Below are positions 18,117 to 27,038 of a stretch of 64,000 nucleotides of DNA, in pieces. Source of the stretch: Halobellus clavatus (GTDB taxonomy: Archaea > Halobacteriota > Halobacteria > Halobacteriales > Haloferacaceae). Position numbers and translations under genes: made by a program. The notes beneath the pieces were generated by a model that saw nothing but the letters and a program-made list of their open reading frames with translations, was not told the DNA's origin and did not search any database. The stretch covers positions 96,838 through 160,837 of the forward strand of contig NZ_FNPB01000009.1 of NCBI RefSeq assembly GCF_900107195.1. The letters run 5' to 3'. Each line of letters starts with the position of its first letter. Positions within the stretch are counted from its first letter, which is position 1.

Positions 18117-19052
18117 ATGGATACCATACTAGTCACTGGAGCACTCGGTCAGATCGGCTCCGAACTCACGCCGGCGCTCCGAGATCGATACGACGACGTA
18201 AGGATAGTAGCCAGCGATATCGAATCCGGTCCGGATGTGTCGCAACCGTACGAGACAGTCGACGTGACGGACCGCTCGCAGGTTGAGGCAGTCGTGGAAA
18301 AATATGACGTCGATACCGTATTCCACCTAGCAGCCCTGTTGTCTGCTGCTGGCGAACAGAACCCCGATAAAGCATTCGAGGTGAATATCCAGGGATTGTA
18401 CAACGTCCTCGAAGTCGGGCGGGAGTACGGACTCAACCGCATCGTGGTCCCGAGTTCGATCGCGGTGTACGGGCCTGCGACTCGGAACAATCCGTCCGAG
18501 CGCGCAATCAGATCGCCCACGACGATGTACGGAATAAGCAAGGTTCTGGCGGAGAATCTTGCTACATACTACTACCAAACATATGATTTGGACGTTCGCG
18601 GAATCAGACTCCCAGGGATCGTGAGTCACAAAACCAGACCAGACGGCGGGACGACTGACTACGCCGTCGACGCCTTCTATGAGGCGATCGATACGGGTGA
18701 GTACACCTACTTCGTCCGGAAGGACACGCGACTCCCGATGGTCTATATGGCCGATGCAATCGACGCGATCATCACCCTCTCAGAGGCAGACAAATCGGAC
18801 CTGCGGTTCCAGTGTGAGTACAACATCTCCGGATTGAGTTTCACCGCAAGCGAGTTGAGCGAGCGGATCGAAGAGCGAATCGGGAGATTCAACGCCCGGT
18901 ACGAACCCGATGGACGGCAGTCGATCGCGGATTCGTGGCCGAGCACGCTCGACGATTCGGCCGCCCGATCCGACTGGGGCTGGTCTCCTGAGTACGACCT
19001 CGACAGACTCGTAGACGAGATGGTTCGCAATCTCCAGCGGAAGGTCAAATGA
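18117..19052 (+). CDS. NAD-dependent L-threonine 3-dehydrogenase, epimerase (extended SDR) type
   Basis: A 311-residue extended short-chain dehydrogenase. The N-terminus carries GALGQIGSEL (NAD-binding GxxGxxG), followed by FHLAALLSAAGEQNP, the catalytic YxxxK as YGISKVLAEN (about residue 145) and RLPGIVS. This pattern fits the epimerase-like threonine dehydrogenases, which oxidise threonine to 2-amino-3-ketobutyrate. The next gene encodes the ligase that uses that product, which strongly supports the assignment. The ATG at 18117 is chosen because the Rossmann strand begins there (MDTILVTGAL) and a TATA element lies about 35 bases upstream. Confidence 0.85.
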   Translation: MDTILVTGALGQIGSELTPALRDRYDDVRIVASDIESGPDVSQPYETVDVTDRSQVEAVVEKYDVDTVFHLAALLSAAGEQNPDKAFEVNIQGLYNVLEVGREYGLNRIVVPSSIAVYGPATRNNPSERAIRSPTTMYGISKVLAENLATYYYQTYDLDVRGIRLPGIVSHKTRPDGGTTDYAVDAFYEAIDTGEYTYFVRKDTRLPMVYMADAIDAIITLSEADKSDLRFQCEYNISGLSFTASELSERIEERIGRFNARYEPDGRQSIADSWPSTLDDSAARSDWGWSPEYDLDRLVDEMVRNLQRKVK

Positions 19053-19212
19053 ACGCTGTTGTAGCTCAATCACGGACTGATCCACCGGATCACCGTGATA
19101 AGCCGGCGAGGAGAGGTCGCTCTCGATACCCCATCCAGAGTATTCTATCGAAACCAAGGGCCGAAGGACAGTTCATCAACGAAACGGCCGAAACAATCAG
19201 AAAACACAATTT

Positions 19213-20394
19213 ATGACGAAAGAAACGACTGCATACCTGCGCGAGAAGTACGAGAAGATGAACGAGCGAGACGAAACGTGGCCGCTCAAGCAACTGGAGA
19301 CGGCATCCCAAGCGAGGCCGATCGTCGAGGGACAAGAGGTGATTATGCTCGCCTCGAACAACTACCTGGACCTGGCGAACGATGTCCGTCTCCGGGAAGC
19401 GGCGGGGGACGCAATCGAGAGATTCGGTGTCGGTGCGGGATCTGACTGGTCTATCGCGGGGTACACGGAACTCCAGGACGAGCTCCACGACGCCATCGCC
19501 GAATTCAAAGGAACCGAGGGAGGACTGTCCTATCAGACCGGATTCGCGGTGAACGCCGGCCTACTCCCACAGTTGCTGGACGACGGTGACGTGTACGTCT
19601 CCGACGAATACAATCACGGGAGCATCATCGACGGAATCCGACTGTCGCCTGCTGATACCCGCGTGTACGAACATTCAGATATGTCGGATCTGGAGCGAGT
19701 GCTACGGTCGGCAAGCACCGAGTACAATCGGATCATCGTGGTGACCGATGGGGTGTTCTCAATGGATGGCGACGTGGCAAAACTCGACGAGATCCACCGC
19801 CTCGCCGAGGAGTACCAAGCGATGACATACGTCGACGACTGTCACGGTGAAGGGGTTCTGGGTGACGGCCACGGCATCACGGCCGAGTTCGGTCTCGAAG
19901 AGGAGATTGACTTTCAGATGGGTAGTTTCTCGAAAGCCTGTGGCGGGTTCGGTGGAATGCTCGCTGGCGATCAACACGTCGTAGATTTCGCGTATAACAC
20001 ATCGAGGACGTGGTTGCTGAGCGCTGGGTATCCCCCTGCCGTCGCAGCCGCAAACAAGCGCGCTCTCGAGATTATCGACGACGAACCGGAACGCGTCCGG
20101 GACCTGTGGAGCAAACGGGAGTACTTCCAGTCCGAATTGGAGGACCTAGGATACGATACTGGAGCGAGCGAAACACCCATTGTGCCAGTGATGATCGGTG
20201 ACAGTAAGACGGCCAAAGAGCTTGCCGAGCGGCTGTTTGAGAGGGGGGTGTTTGCTCTCTCAATCGTCTATCCGATGGTGCCACGCGGAGAGGCACGGAT
20301 CAGGAATCAAATAAACGTCGGGCTCACCGAGGCGGACCTCAACGAAGCCTTACGAGTCTACGAGAGAGTCGGTCGAGAACTCGACATCATCTAA
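19213..20394 (+). CDS. kbl: 2-amino-3-ketobutyrate CoA ligase (glycine C-acetyltransferase)
   Basis: A 393-residue alpha-oxoamine synthase of fold-type I, which cleaves 2-amino-3-ketobutyrate with CoA to glycine and acetyl-CoA. Landmarks are ASNNYLDLAN (about 50), GSDWSIAGYTELQDELHDAIAEF, YVDDCHGEGVLGDGHG (the PLP-binding Asp-x-x-His region, about 213) and the PLP lysine in GSFSKACGGFGG (about 241). Other members of the alpha-oxoamine synthase family (5-aminolevulinate, 8-amino-7-oxononanoate synthases) cannot be excluded from motifs alone, but the threonine dehydrogenase 160 bases upstream favours this role. The glycine formed could feed the glycine cleavage system (gcvT at the left edge). 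Confidence 0.85.
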   Translation: MTKETTAYLREKYEKMNERDETWPLKQLETASQARPIVEGQEVIMLASNNYLDLANDVRLREAAGDAIERFGVGAGSDWSIAGYTELQDELHDAIAEFKGTEGGLSYQTGFAVNAGLLPQLLDDGDVYVSDEYNHGSIIDGIRLSPADTRVYEHSDMSDLERVLRSASTEYNRIIVVTDGVFSMDGDVAKLDEIHRLAEEYQAMTYVDDCHGEGVLGDGHGITAEFGLEEEIDFQMGSFSKACGGFGGMLAGDQHVVDFAYNTSRTWLLSAGYPPAVAAANKRALEIIDDEPERVRDLWSKREYFQSELEDLGYDTGASETPIVPVMIGDSKTAKELAERLFERGVFALSIVYPMVPRGEARIRNQINVGLTEADLNEALRVYERVGRELDII

Positions 20395-20504
20395 CCGTCC
20401 AACAAGAAGTCACGCAGACAACCCGAGCAGAGGACGGAGCGGACGGGGGTGACCCAGGTGACTTCGTCGTTGAGTTGGCTTCGAAAACCAATCTACTCCC
20501 GGGA

Positions 20505-21449
20505 TTAGTAATAGACTCGCTCGAGGTTGTCGATACCGCCGATCCACTGGTGATCGTCGCCGTCGCTGATGTCGTTTTCCTCCCAGGCGACGGGCTCCCA
20601 GTGCGGATCCAGCGTGAGGTAGCTCCCCGTATTGAACTCGATTCGGTGGCTGCTCGTCGGATCACGAGCGTACATAAACTCCCCGCGGGAGATGCCGTGC
20701 TGGCCGATCCCGTCGACCGGAACGTCGTTCTCGTTCATCACGTTGTGTGCCGCAAAGAGGTCGTTCGGGGTGTCGACGCCGTACGCGACGTGGTGGACGG
20801 CAGGTTCGTCGTCCGCACTGCTGGATTGGACGACCGCGAGGTCAATCTTCACCCCGCAGGCGCTGAGGAACGTTCCCCACCGCGTGCCGTCGGCCTCGTC
20901 GTAATACTCCTGGACCTGGAACCCGAGCTCTTCGCGGATCCACTCCGCACACTCGAACCCGTCAGGGTCCCAAATCTGGAGGTGATCGATCCGGTGGGGT
21001 GCGATCGGATTGTTGTCCGAGGGGTCGTACACGCGGTTCTTGAGCTTCGAGCGGCGCTCGACCGGCGGATCGGGTTTCTCCATCTCGCCGTAGAGCTCGA
21101 ACTGGTGGCCGTTCGGAACCTCGAACCGGATCGCCTCGCCTTGACCGGGTTCGACGCCATCGTCGATCCAGGTCACGTCTATCCCCCGGTCGGCGAACCG
21201 GTCTGCGAACGCCGCCACGTGTTTGGGGGCTTCGGTCTGCCAACCGATATGATCGATCCGCGAGCGCTCGGCCTCGGTCAGGCTGAGCGAGTGGTGGTCG
21301 TACTCGTCGACGGCTCTGAGGTAGACGCTGTCGTCGTCTCTGTCGACGATTTCCAGTCCAACCGTCCCGTGGAAAAATTCGATCGACGATTCGAGATCCG
21401 ATGTCTCAAGCGCTACGTGGCCTAGTCGTGCGACTTCAAGCTGCATCAT
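20505..21449 (-). CDS. Extradiol dioxygenase-like two-domain VOC protein
   Basis: A 314-residue protein with two vicinal-oxygen-chelate modules (about residues 5-120 and 150-270), the layout of type I extradiol catechol dioxygenases. In the C-terminal module the expected iron triad is visible: His in RIDHLQIWDPDG, His in AVHHVAYGVDT and Glu in HRIEFNTGSY. It would open a catechol-type ring with O2 next to the diol. A TATA element at 21470-21478 supports the ATG at 21449 (the next codon is also ATG). An aldolase gene of meta-cleavage type lies just upstream on the same strand. Ring substrate unknown. Confidence 0.82.
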   Translation of the reverse strand: MMQLEVARLGHVALETSDLESSIEFFHGTVGLEIVDRDDDSVYLRAVDEYDHHSLSLTEAERSRIDHIGWQTEAPKHVAAFADRFADRGIDVTWIDDGVEPGQGEAIRFEVPNGHQFELYGEMEKPDPPVERRSKLKNRVYDPSDNNPIAPHRIDHLQIWDPDGFECAEWIREELGFQVQEYYDEADGTRWGTFLSACGVKIDLAVVQSSSADDEPAVHHVAYGVDTPNDLFAAHNVMNENDVPVDGIGQHGISRGEFMYARDPTSSHRIEFNTGSYLTLDPHWEPVAWEENDISDGDDHQWIGGIDNLERVYY

Positions 21450-21516
21450 TCGTCGGTGACAGGACCACACGTAATAAATTTCCTGTCGAGCGGTCCGGAG
21501 TGAGACCGCAGCGGTC

Positions 21517-22299
21517 TCAGTCGTCACCGCGGACCGCGCTCAGTCGGGGGCCGAGAGTCCGCTTGATCGATCCGAGATCGCCCCCGATACGCAGGATCTG
21601 GTAGCCTTGCGCCTCGGCTTCGGCGATGCGCTCGGGGTCAGTCCTGATCCCGCCGACGGGCACGTCGGCCTCAAGGCAGGCCTCCCGGATCGAGTCAATC
21701 TGGGCGACCACTTCCGGATGATTCTTGTCCTCCGGGTGGCCCATCTGGACCGAGAGGTCCGAGAGACCGATGAAGACGAATCCCAGTTCCGGGACGTCGA
21801 GGATCGCCTCGAGATCGTCGACGGCGGTCGTCCTCTCGATCATCACGCCGAGACAGACCGACTGGTCTTCGGTCGCGACGTAGTCGCTCGCGGCGCCCCA
21901 GTTGCTGGACCGGCCGCTTGCCTTGCCGCGCTCGCCCGGCGCACCGTCGTAGACGAAGCGGGTGGCCTCAACCGCGGTCCGCACCTCCTCGGCGGAGTCG
22001 ACACGCGGGATCAGCAGGTTTCGGACGCCAGCGTCCAGCACCTTTCGGATGAGCGGCGGATCGCCGGAAGGGAGCCGAACGATGAGTTCGGTCCCGCCGG
22101 CTTCTGCGGCGCGCGTGAGATCCTCGAAGACGCGGCTGTCGTACGGGCTGGGCCCCATATGCTCGAAGTCGAGCCAAGCGAAGTCGACGCCGAGCGTGCC
22201 ATACACTTCGATGACGGTCGGCGAGAAGGTCGAGGCACGTGCGCCGTAGACGACTTCGTCGTTCTAGAGGGCCTCGCGTAAGCTGTTGCTCTGGTTCAT
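21517..22299 (-). pseudogene. HpcH/HpaI-family aldolase with an amber codon at position 12
   Basis: The family performs retro-aldol cleavage of 2-keto-3-deoxy or 4-hydroxy-2-oxo acids, often after ring cleavage. From ATG 22299 the frame reads MNQSNSLREAL, then TAG (22264-22266), then NDEVVYGARASTFSP and the complete remaining barrel (DFAWLDFEHMGPSP, GIRNLLIPRVDSAEE-like NLLIPRVDS, GVMIERTTAVDDLEAIL, FIGLSDLSVQMGHP). The total of 261 codons matches normal family length. The next in-frame start is GTG at 22206, which would lose the first beta strand. The frame is otherwise clean, so the nonsense change looks recent; one base (TAG to GAG or CAG) would mend it. Confidence 0.8.
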
Positions 22300-22382
22300 A
22301 TTATGTATCGGATCGGTAGGGTCGGTGTGAGGTATACTGATTCAGTCGGTGCGACGAATCCAGCGACTCCGGTCGTCGGATC

Positions 22383-22748
22383 TCAGTCTTGGTCGGTAAC
22401 GATCTGGAACCGACGGCCGTCGGGGTCACGGAAATTCGTGATCGTGCGGCCGGTCTTGTCCACGTCGTAGGGACCGACGATCGAGTCGATCTCGGCATCT
22501 TCGAGGTCTTCGGTCACGCCGTCAATATCCTCGACGGCGAAAGCGATGTGGTTGATGCCCGGCACCTCTTCGCCCTCGACAGTGTGGATCTCGAAGAGTG
22601 GTCCCTCGCCGTCTGCGGGCACGTACTCGTAGGACTCGCCGTGATGCTCGGTCTGACGGTGCTGCTCGTATCCGAGTTTCTCGAAGAACTCGGCCATCTC
22701 GTCGGCGTCGCTCGCTTCGATCTCGATGTGGTCGATCGTTCCAATCAC
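22383..22748 (-). CDS. Small VOC (glyoxalase/epimerase-like) protein
   Basis: A 121-residue single VOC domain with both repeats: IDHIEIEASDADEMAEFFEKLGY at the N-terminus and INHIAFAVEDIDGVTEDLE in the middle, ending in FRDPDGRRFQIV. The His/Glu positions used for metal binding in glyoxalase I and methylmalonyl-CoA epimerase are present. The GTG at 22748 is chosen because the fold starts right there and ATTTATATAC (about 22769-22779) is well placed as a TATA box for a leaderless mRNA. Substrate unknown. Confidence 0.82.
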   Translation of the reverse strand: MIGTIDHIEIEASDADEMAEFFEKLGYEQHRQTEHHGESYEYVPADGEGPLFEIHTVEGEEVPGINHIAFAVEDIDGVTEDLEDAEIDSIVGPYDVDKTGRTITNFRDPDGRRFQIVTDQD

Positions 22749-22879
22749 GGATGGAGGTGCTCGGCCATAGTATATAAATAATTGCTTGTAGTCATTTGTT
22801 GTTGATATCCACCCGGAAACACGAGCTCTATGGGAGGAGCTACCAGTCCATTCGTCTTCCGTCCGTTCCCCGTATGGGG

Positions 22880-23338
22880 TCACTCCCGACGTACATACGT
22901 GACCGGACAGGGAGCGTTCAGTAGCACCTGTTGGGCGTAGTCGCCGAACATCGCCTTGCCGGTCGGCGACCTCCCCCGCCCGCCGATGAAGACGCGGTCG
23001 ACCTCCAGGTTCCGGGCCGTCCGCACGATCTTCGTGTCCGGTGTACCGACCGCACCGCGAATCTCGTAGTCGATTTCCCGCTCGTCCAGTTGCTCCGCGG
23101 GGGTTCGGATCGCCTCGTGACGTGCTGCGAGTTGACTCACCCCGAACGACTCTGCGTCCGGGCTGACGTCCAACTGGTCGATGAGGTTGTCGTACTCCTC
23201 CTGCGGGAAGACGTGCTGTATGTACAACGTGGCTCCAGTCGGCTCCACTAACTGCAGAGCCACGTCCAACAATCGCTGTACGTGTTCACGATCCTTCGGA
23301 CCGAACGCGAGCAGTACGCTATCGACTGACTCAGGCAT
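22880..23338 (-). CDS. UspA-family universal stress protein
   Basis: A 152-residue nucleotide-binding UspA-fold protein. The N-terminal strand is SVDSVLLAFGPKDREH and the C-terminal loop is VFIGGRGRSPTGKAMFGDYAQQVLLNAPCPVTYV, a variant of the G-2x-G-9x-G(S/T) ATP loop in which the last Ser/Thr is Asp. The ATG at 23338 starts the fold and has a TATA-like element at about 23361-23368. Its neighbours are on the same strand but seem separately transcribed. Confidence 0.88.
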   Translation of the reverse strand: MPESVDSVLLAFGPKDREHVQRLLDVALQLVEPTGATLYIQHVFPQEEYDNLIDQLDVSPDAESFGVSQLAARHEAIRTPAEQLDEREIDYEIRGAVGTPDTKIVRTARNLEVDRVFIGGRGRSPTGKAMFGDYAQQVLLNAPCPVTYVRRE

Positions 23339-23489
23339 ACGCTGACTCACACGCGGGTAGAGTATAGTACTTTGCTTTTTCGGACAGGTGCCTGTTCGTG
23401 GGTCAATCGTCGTCGCGACCGACGCCCGGCGCACTCGTAGCTCGTTTCACCGAGTGTATCCCTGACAGCCACCCCAATGTGTCGTGGGA

Positions 23490-24590
23490 TCAGGTACTCT
23501 CGCGGATCCGTTCAGCGACGGTCTCGAAAGTCACGCGTTGCTCAGTTTCGATTGAAAGGCGGTTGACCACGAGATCAAGTACGTTTAGCTGCCGGAGTAG
23601 TTCGCGCGTTCGTTCGTGATCGATACCCAGGTGACTATGAACCTCGTGGACTGTTCTGGCCTGCACCACGATCTCAGCGAGTTCACGAAGCGTGACGTCG
23701 TCCGGCAAGCCAACGCCATCCGTGAGCAAATCTTCCTTCGGGAGTGGCTCCGCAGACTCAGCCTCTAAGCTGTCGAGTTCGGGCTGTGGGCTGTCTACTC
23801 GAACCGATGGGGAGTCTTCGGAGTCCTGTGTCGAACGGGTTGCGGAACCATTTACAGGCCGGGCATTTGTCGCCACTGAATTGTCGGTTGATCTAGCTGG
23901 CTGACTCTGGTCGATCGTCGCATACGACTCGGGTGAATGGATACCTGCATCAATCATATACCGGCGAACAGTTTCGGCAGAGACGTCGAGTTCGATCAGA
24001 TCACTCATTTCATCGAAAGTCTCCGAAATCTCATACAGCCGACGGAGGTACTCCGTGTCCTCGAAGGGGGGAACAGAGTCGGTGCGTGCCGACTTGAGGG
24101 CCGACTCGATTCCCTCACTCCCAGCTATATCTCTGTCAGTATCTGCTGCGTCTTTCGACAGCCGGGAAGAAATACCGCGGAATTCGTTCGAATCGACATT
24201 ATTCGGATACTCGTCCTCTTCGAGATCAATTATAAGATTGAGTTCGATTAGGATCTCCCCATCTCGCGTCTCAAGCTTGTTCGGAGAGATCGATAGATTC
24301 GGCTCTCCGTCGCCAGGGCTTTCGGTAACCTCCGGTAGCAATGTCGACGAAAGGTCCTCAAAACGGAACGTGACGAACGGTCCAGCGTCATCTATCGATG
24401 CCGTCGAAGGAGAGCACGACAGCGGAGAGTCCTCGTTCAGGAGATCGCTGAAAGACGCGCTTACTTCCACGGTCGCAGACACTGATGCGTGCTGCTCGGC
24501 CGTGACCTCTACTCGGCGTGTAGACCGACCATCCTCGTCAAATTCCTTGAGCACGTTCGACAGTGTTTCAAACGAGGAGTGTAAACTCAT
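23490..24590 (-). CDS. Uncharacterised protein with possible HTH segments
   Basis: A 366-residue acidic protein I do not recognise. The N-terminal third is rich in beta-type sequence with serine/threonine and repeated Glu/Asp (VEVTAEQHASVSATVEVSASF). The middle contains TVRRYMIDAGIHSPESY after a helix-rich stretch (YEISETFDEMSDLIELDVS), which looks like a helix-turn-helix. The C-terminal third has a second helical pair (VTLRELAEIVVQARTVHEV ... RTRELLRQLN). A Ser/Pro/Glu-rich linker joins them. Codon use is less GC-biased than in the neighbours, and recombinase debris lies directly upstream, so it may be cargo of an integrated element. Confidence 0.5.
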   Translation of the reverse strand: MSLHSSFETLSNVLKEFDEDGRSTRRVEVTAEQHASVSATVEVSASFSDLLNEDSPLSCSPSTASIDDAGPFVTFRFEDLSSTLLPEVTESPGDGEPNLSISPNKLETRDGEILIELNLIIDLEEDEYPNNVDSNEFRGISSRLSKDAADTDRDIAGSEGIESALKSARTDSVPPFEDTEYLRRLYEISETFDEMSDLIELDVSAETVRRYMIDAGIHSPESYATIDQSQPARSTDNSVATNARPVNGSATRSTQDSEDSPSVRVDSPQPELDSLEAESAEPLPKEDLLTDGVGLPDDVTLRELAEIVVQARTVHEVHSHLGIDHERTRELLRQLNVLDLVVNRLSIETEQRVTFETVAERIREST

Positions 24591-24791
24591 TCGGCGCTCA
24601 CGAAACTGGATCTGTTATTGAAATATATAAAACTACGTAGAGTTTCTGGAGATGGGTGCTGCGTTGTAGTTGCCGTTCTCTGGAACTGACAGTAGGTTCG
24701 ACTGTTTGGATCTGAGATTGTAAATATTGTTATATAATATTAAGTTAAAAAGAAAGCGATGATACAGTATCTGTTATATTCCAATATCGAT
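24591..24791. other. AT-rich gap between unknown protein gene and recombinase remnant
   Basis: About 200 bases, markedly AT-rich (for example TATATAATATTAAGTT near 24731-24746). It probably holds the promoter of the minus-strand gene ending at 23490. No gene or clear attachment-site repeat is visible. Confidence 0.35.
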
Positions 24792-25490
24792 TTATTCGAT
24801 CGCTTCAGTGGCTAAATCACCGAGCTCTCCAGCTTCGATATGTGAATACCGTTCTCGTATCATTTCTTCAGAATTGTCCAGATATCGAGCAGCCACGGTA
24901 TAGCCAAATGCTCGGACGAGAGCCTCACCCATTCCTCGGCGACCACCGTGGGGTGCGAGATAGTCGTGTTTCGGATGGGTAATGTCGATTTCAGCCTCGT
25001 CGGAGAGCCGTTGGAGAATCGACCGTGCTCCATCTGTCGTGATTGACGGCGGCCGAATATCTTCATCAAGCGCCAGCAAGAGGTCGCGAGCGTACCCCTC
25101 ACGTTGCTCGGCGATTTCTTGCGGGCGTTCTCTCCGGTCTTCGAGCTCATCCCGAACGAGTCCCGCAAGCGTCCGTTGGTCGAACGTCGGAAACACCGGC
25201 TAGCGCTCCGTCGGTGGGTCCATCAGCTGGCGATAGCTCCGGAGCGGCGAGATCACCGGGTCGGGAAGACTGGCGGCGTCCCACTGCTGTTTCTTCCGGT
25301 AGACGTCCATACTCCCGTCGTCGAGGGAGAGGTCCTTCCAGCGAACACCGCGTCGGCGCGGATCATTCGGGTCCCGGAGGGGTTCGCCGACGCGGACGGC
25401 GGTGTACGCGAGGACGAACACCAGAGCCCGGTCATGAGCCGCCTTCAGCGCTGCGTAGCGTCCTCGCTGCTTGTCGAGGGGGTCAGTATC
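24792..25490 (-). pseudogene. Tyrosine recombinase (phage-type integrase), 5'-truncated and split by an in-frame TAG
   Basis: Catalytic-domain remnant of a haloarchaeal XerC/D-like integrase. The upstream piece has box I, VLAYTAVRVGEPL with its Arg, and ends ...QLMDPPTER at a TAG (25200-25202). The downstream piece continues in the same frame with PVFPTFDQRTLAG and carries the box II HGGRRG and the nucleophilic Tyr in RERYSHIEAGELG near its C-terminus. TAG most likely replaced a TGG (Trp) codon, since related proteins read WPVFPT at this point (from memory). The 5' third, including the DNA-binding core domain, is missing; homology fades near 25490, where a head-to-head histidinol-dehydrogenase-like fragment begins. 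Confidence 0.8.
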
Positions 25491-25504
25491 CTCCGGAACC
25501 GCGG

Positions 25505-25834
25505 GCGCAACTCGAGCAGCTGTCGAACTACGGGACCGTCTTCTTGGGTCCCTACAGCGGGAACGTCTTCTCGGACAAGCTGATCGGGACCAATCACGTG
25601 CTCCCCACACAGCGCGCTGCTCGATACACCGCGGGGCTGAGTGTGCACATGTTTCTGAAACACCAGACCTACCAGGAAGTCTCCGAGGAGGGGGCCGCGA
25701 AACTGGAACCGTGGGCCACGAAACAGTCCGTCCTCGAACGGCTCGAAGGCCACGCGAAGTCTTCGTTTATGCGTGCACCGGAGAACGAACTGCGCGAGTA
25801 CGACTCGGCGACGTACGAGCTGCCTGACTCCTAA
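25505..25834 (+). pseudogene. 3' fragment of a histidinol-dehydrogenase-like gene
   Basis: About 109 codons that match the C-terminal part of the histidinol dehydrogenase superfamily (NYGTVFLGPYSGNVFSDKL, then GTNHVLPTQRAARYTAGL, the His-containing substrate/metal segment). Full-length members are about 430 residues, so three quarters is absent. The frame can be extended upstream, but that part is merely the reverse of recombinase sequence. The join at about 25490-25510 thus looks like a deletion or insertion boundary. It could be the relic of a sulfopropanediol- or histidinol-type dehydrogenase; no function is expected. Confidence 0.75.
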
Positions 25835-26224
25835 TTCACGGTGCCAGCGTGCTGACCATACCGTGACTGCCTCGAAATCAGAGGGCTGCTGAAAGGCTAC
25901 GCACCACTCTCTTACACCCGCCGGGGCCCGCGAACCGTACGCCTCGTTCGAATCGACGGCTGGGTCCACGACGTTGCGGTCGATGCGCAGGGAGGCCCCG
26001 ATCAACCGACGATGAGCCGCAGGCCCAGCATATCGAATCAACGTCCTTCCGGATCTTACAGCGGGATCGACGCCTGCATAGGCGACAGTGACCGCCAAGT
26101 AAGTATAACCGAAATAGACATTCTCTGGATGTATATGCAAAAGTAAGATAACGCCAGCCGGCAACCGCCGATGATACCCCCCCCCACCGAGTGAACTTTA
26201 CAATCAGCAGACGAACAAGAGACT
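25835..26224. other. Intergenic region after the histidinol-dehydrogenase-like relic
   Basis: About 390 bases. No open frame here resembles a known protein. The first half has coding-like composition and may be further debris. The second half is AT-richer and includes a run of nine C (about 26176-26184) shortly before the IclR start, an unusual homopolymer for this genome. Confidence 0.4.
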
Positions 26225-27004
26225 ATGGCGGACGAATCCCCGCGCAAAATACAGTCCTTGGAGACGGCTCACCGTATCACCGAAGCACTCCAAGAGCTGG
26301 ATGGAGCCGGCGCCAGTGCTATCGCGGATCGCCTGGACATCGGTCGGAGCACGGCGTATCAGTACCTGATGACGCTCCGGGAAGAGGGGTACGTCACCAA
26401 ACGCGAGCAAACGTACCACATCGGGCTGAAATATCTGGATCACGGAATGTACGCCCGCGACAACCATCCGATGATCGAGATCTCGCGACCATCGCTGCGT
26501 GATCTGGTGGACGAAACCGGTGAGATCGGATGGTGTACGAGCGAGGACAACGGGAAACTGGTGACGCTGGATATCATCGAAGGAGACCGGAATCTGAATA
26601 CGAAGTTCAGCGGTCGGATCGGGAACAGAGAGTACATGAACGCCCACGCCGGTGGAAAGGCTATCTTGTCAGGGTACAGTGATAGTCGGATTATGGAAAT
26701 TATCGATGCGCACGGGATGCCCTCGTACACGGAGCAAACGATCACTGACGAAGAAGCGCTCCTAGCCGAGATCGAACGGGTGCGCGAGAAGGGAGTCGCG
26801 TTCAACGACGAGGAGGCGATCGAAGGCTATCGGGCCGTGGGAGCGCCCGTCACGTTGGACGGTGAGACGATCGGATCGATCACTATCGGGGGGCCAAAGA
26901 ACCGGATGCCCGACGAGTACTTCGAGGAGACGCTCCCTGATCTCATCCGAGGCGTCATCAACGAGATCGAACTCCGCGGCTCGGTGTCCTCTCCGTGGGA
27001 GTAA
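26225..27004 (+). CDS. IclR family transcriptional regulator
   Basis: A 259-residue IclR protein: winged HTH at about 10-70 (ASAIADRLDIGRSTAYQYLMTL) and effector domain at about 80-250 with MNAHAGGKAILSGYS and GAPVTLDGETIGSITIGGP. The Cys in GEIGWCTSEDNG and the polar residues around it lie where the effector pocket is expected. A long perfect palindrome starts 35 bases after its stop. It probably controls the acyl-CoA ligase module downstream, and its putative operator also recurs before the LigM-like gene. Confidence 0.92.
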   Translation: MADESPRKIQSLETAHRITEALQELDGAGASAIADRLDIGRSTAYQYLMTLREEGYVTKREQTYHIGLKYLDHGMYARDNHPMIEISRPSLRDLVDETGEIGWCTSEDNGKLVTLDIIEGDRNLNTKFSGRIGNREYMNAHAGGKAILSGYSDSRIMEIIDAHGMPSYTEQTITDEEALLAEIERVREKGVAFNDEEAIEGYRAVGAPVTLDGETIGSITIGGPKNRMPDEYFEETLPDLIRGVINEIELRGSVSSPWE

Positions 27005-27038
27005 CCGCTCGCGACGCCGCTCGGTCAGGGAGGAGTAC

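Noticed and set aside
21517..22299. Pyrrolysine or other decoding of the TAG in the aldolase
   Set aside because: No PYLIS-like evidence, tRNA or biosynthesis gene is visible, and TAG sits at a non-catalytic N-terminal position where Glu or Gln is expected. A nonsense change or error is simpler.
25043..25834. A 263-codon plus-strand protein
   Set aside because: Its first two thirds are the reverse complement of recombinase coding sequence; only the last ~109 codons are histidinol-dehydrogenase-like.
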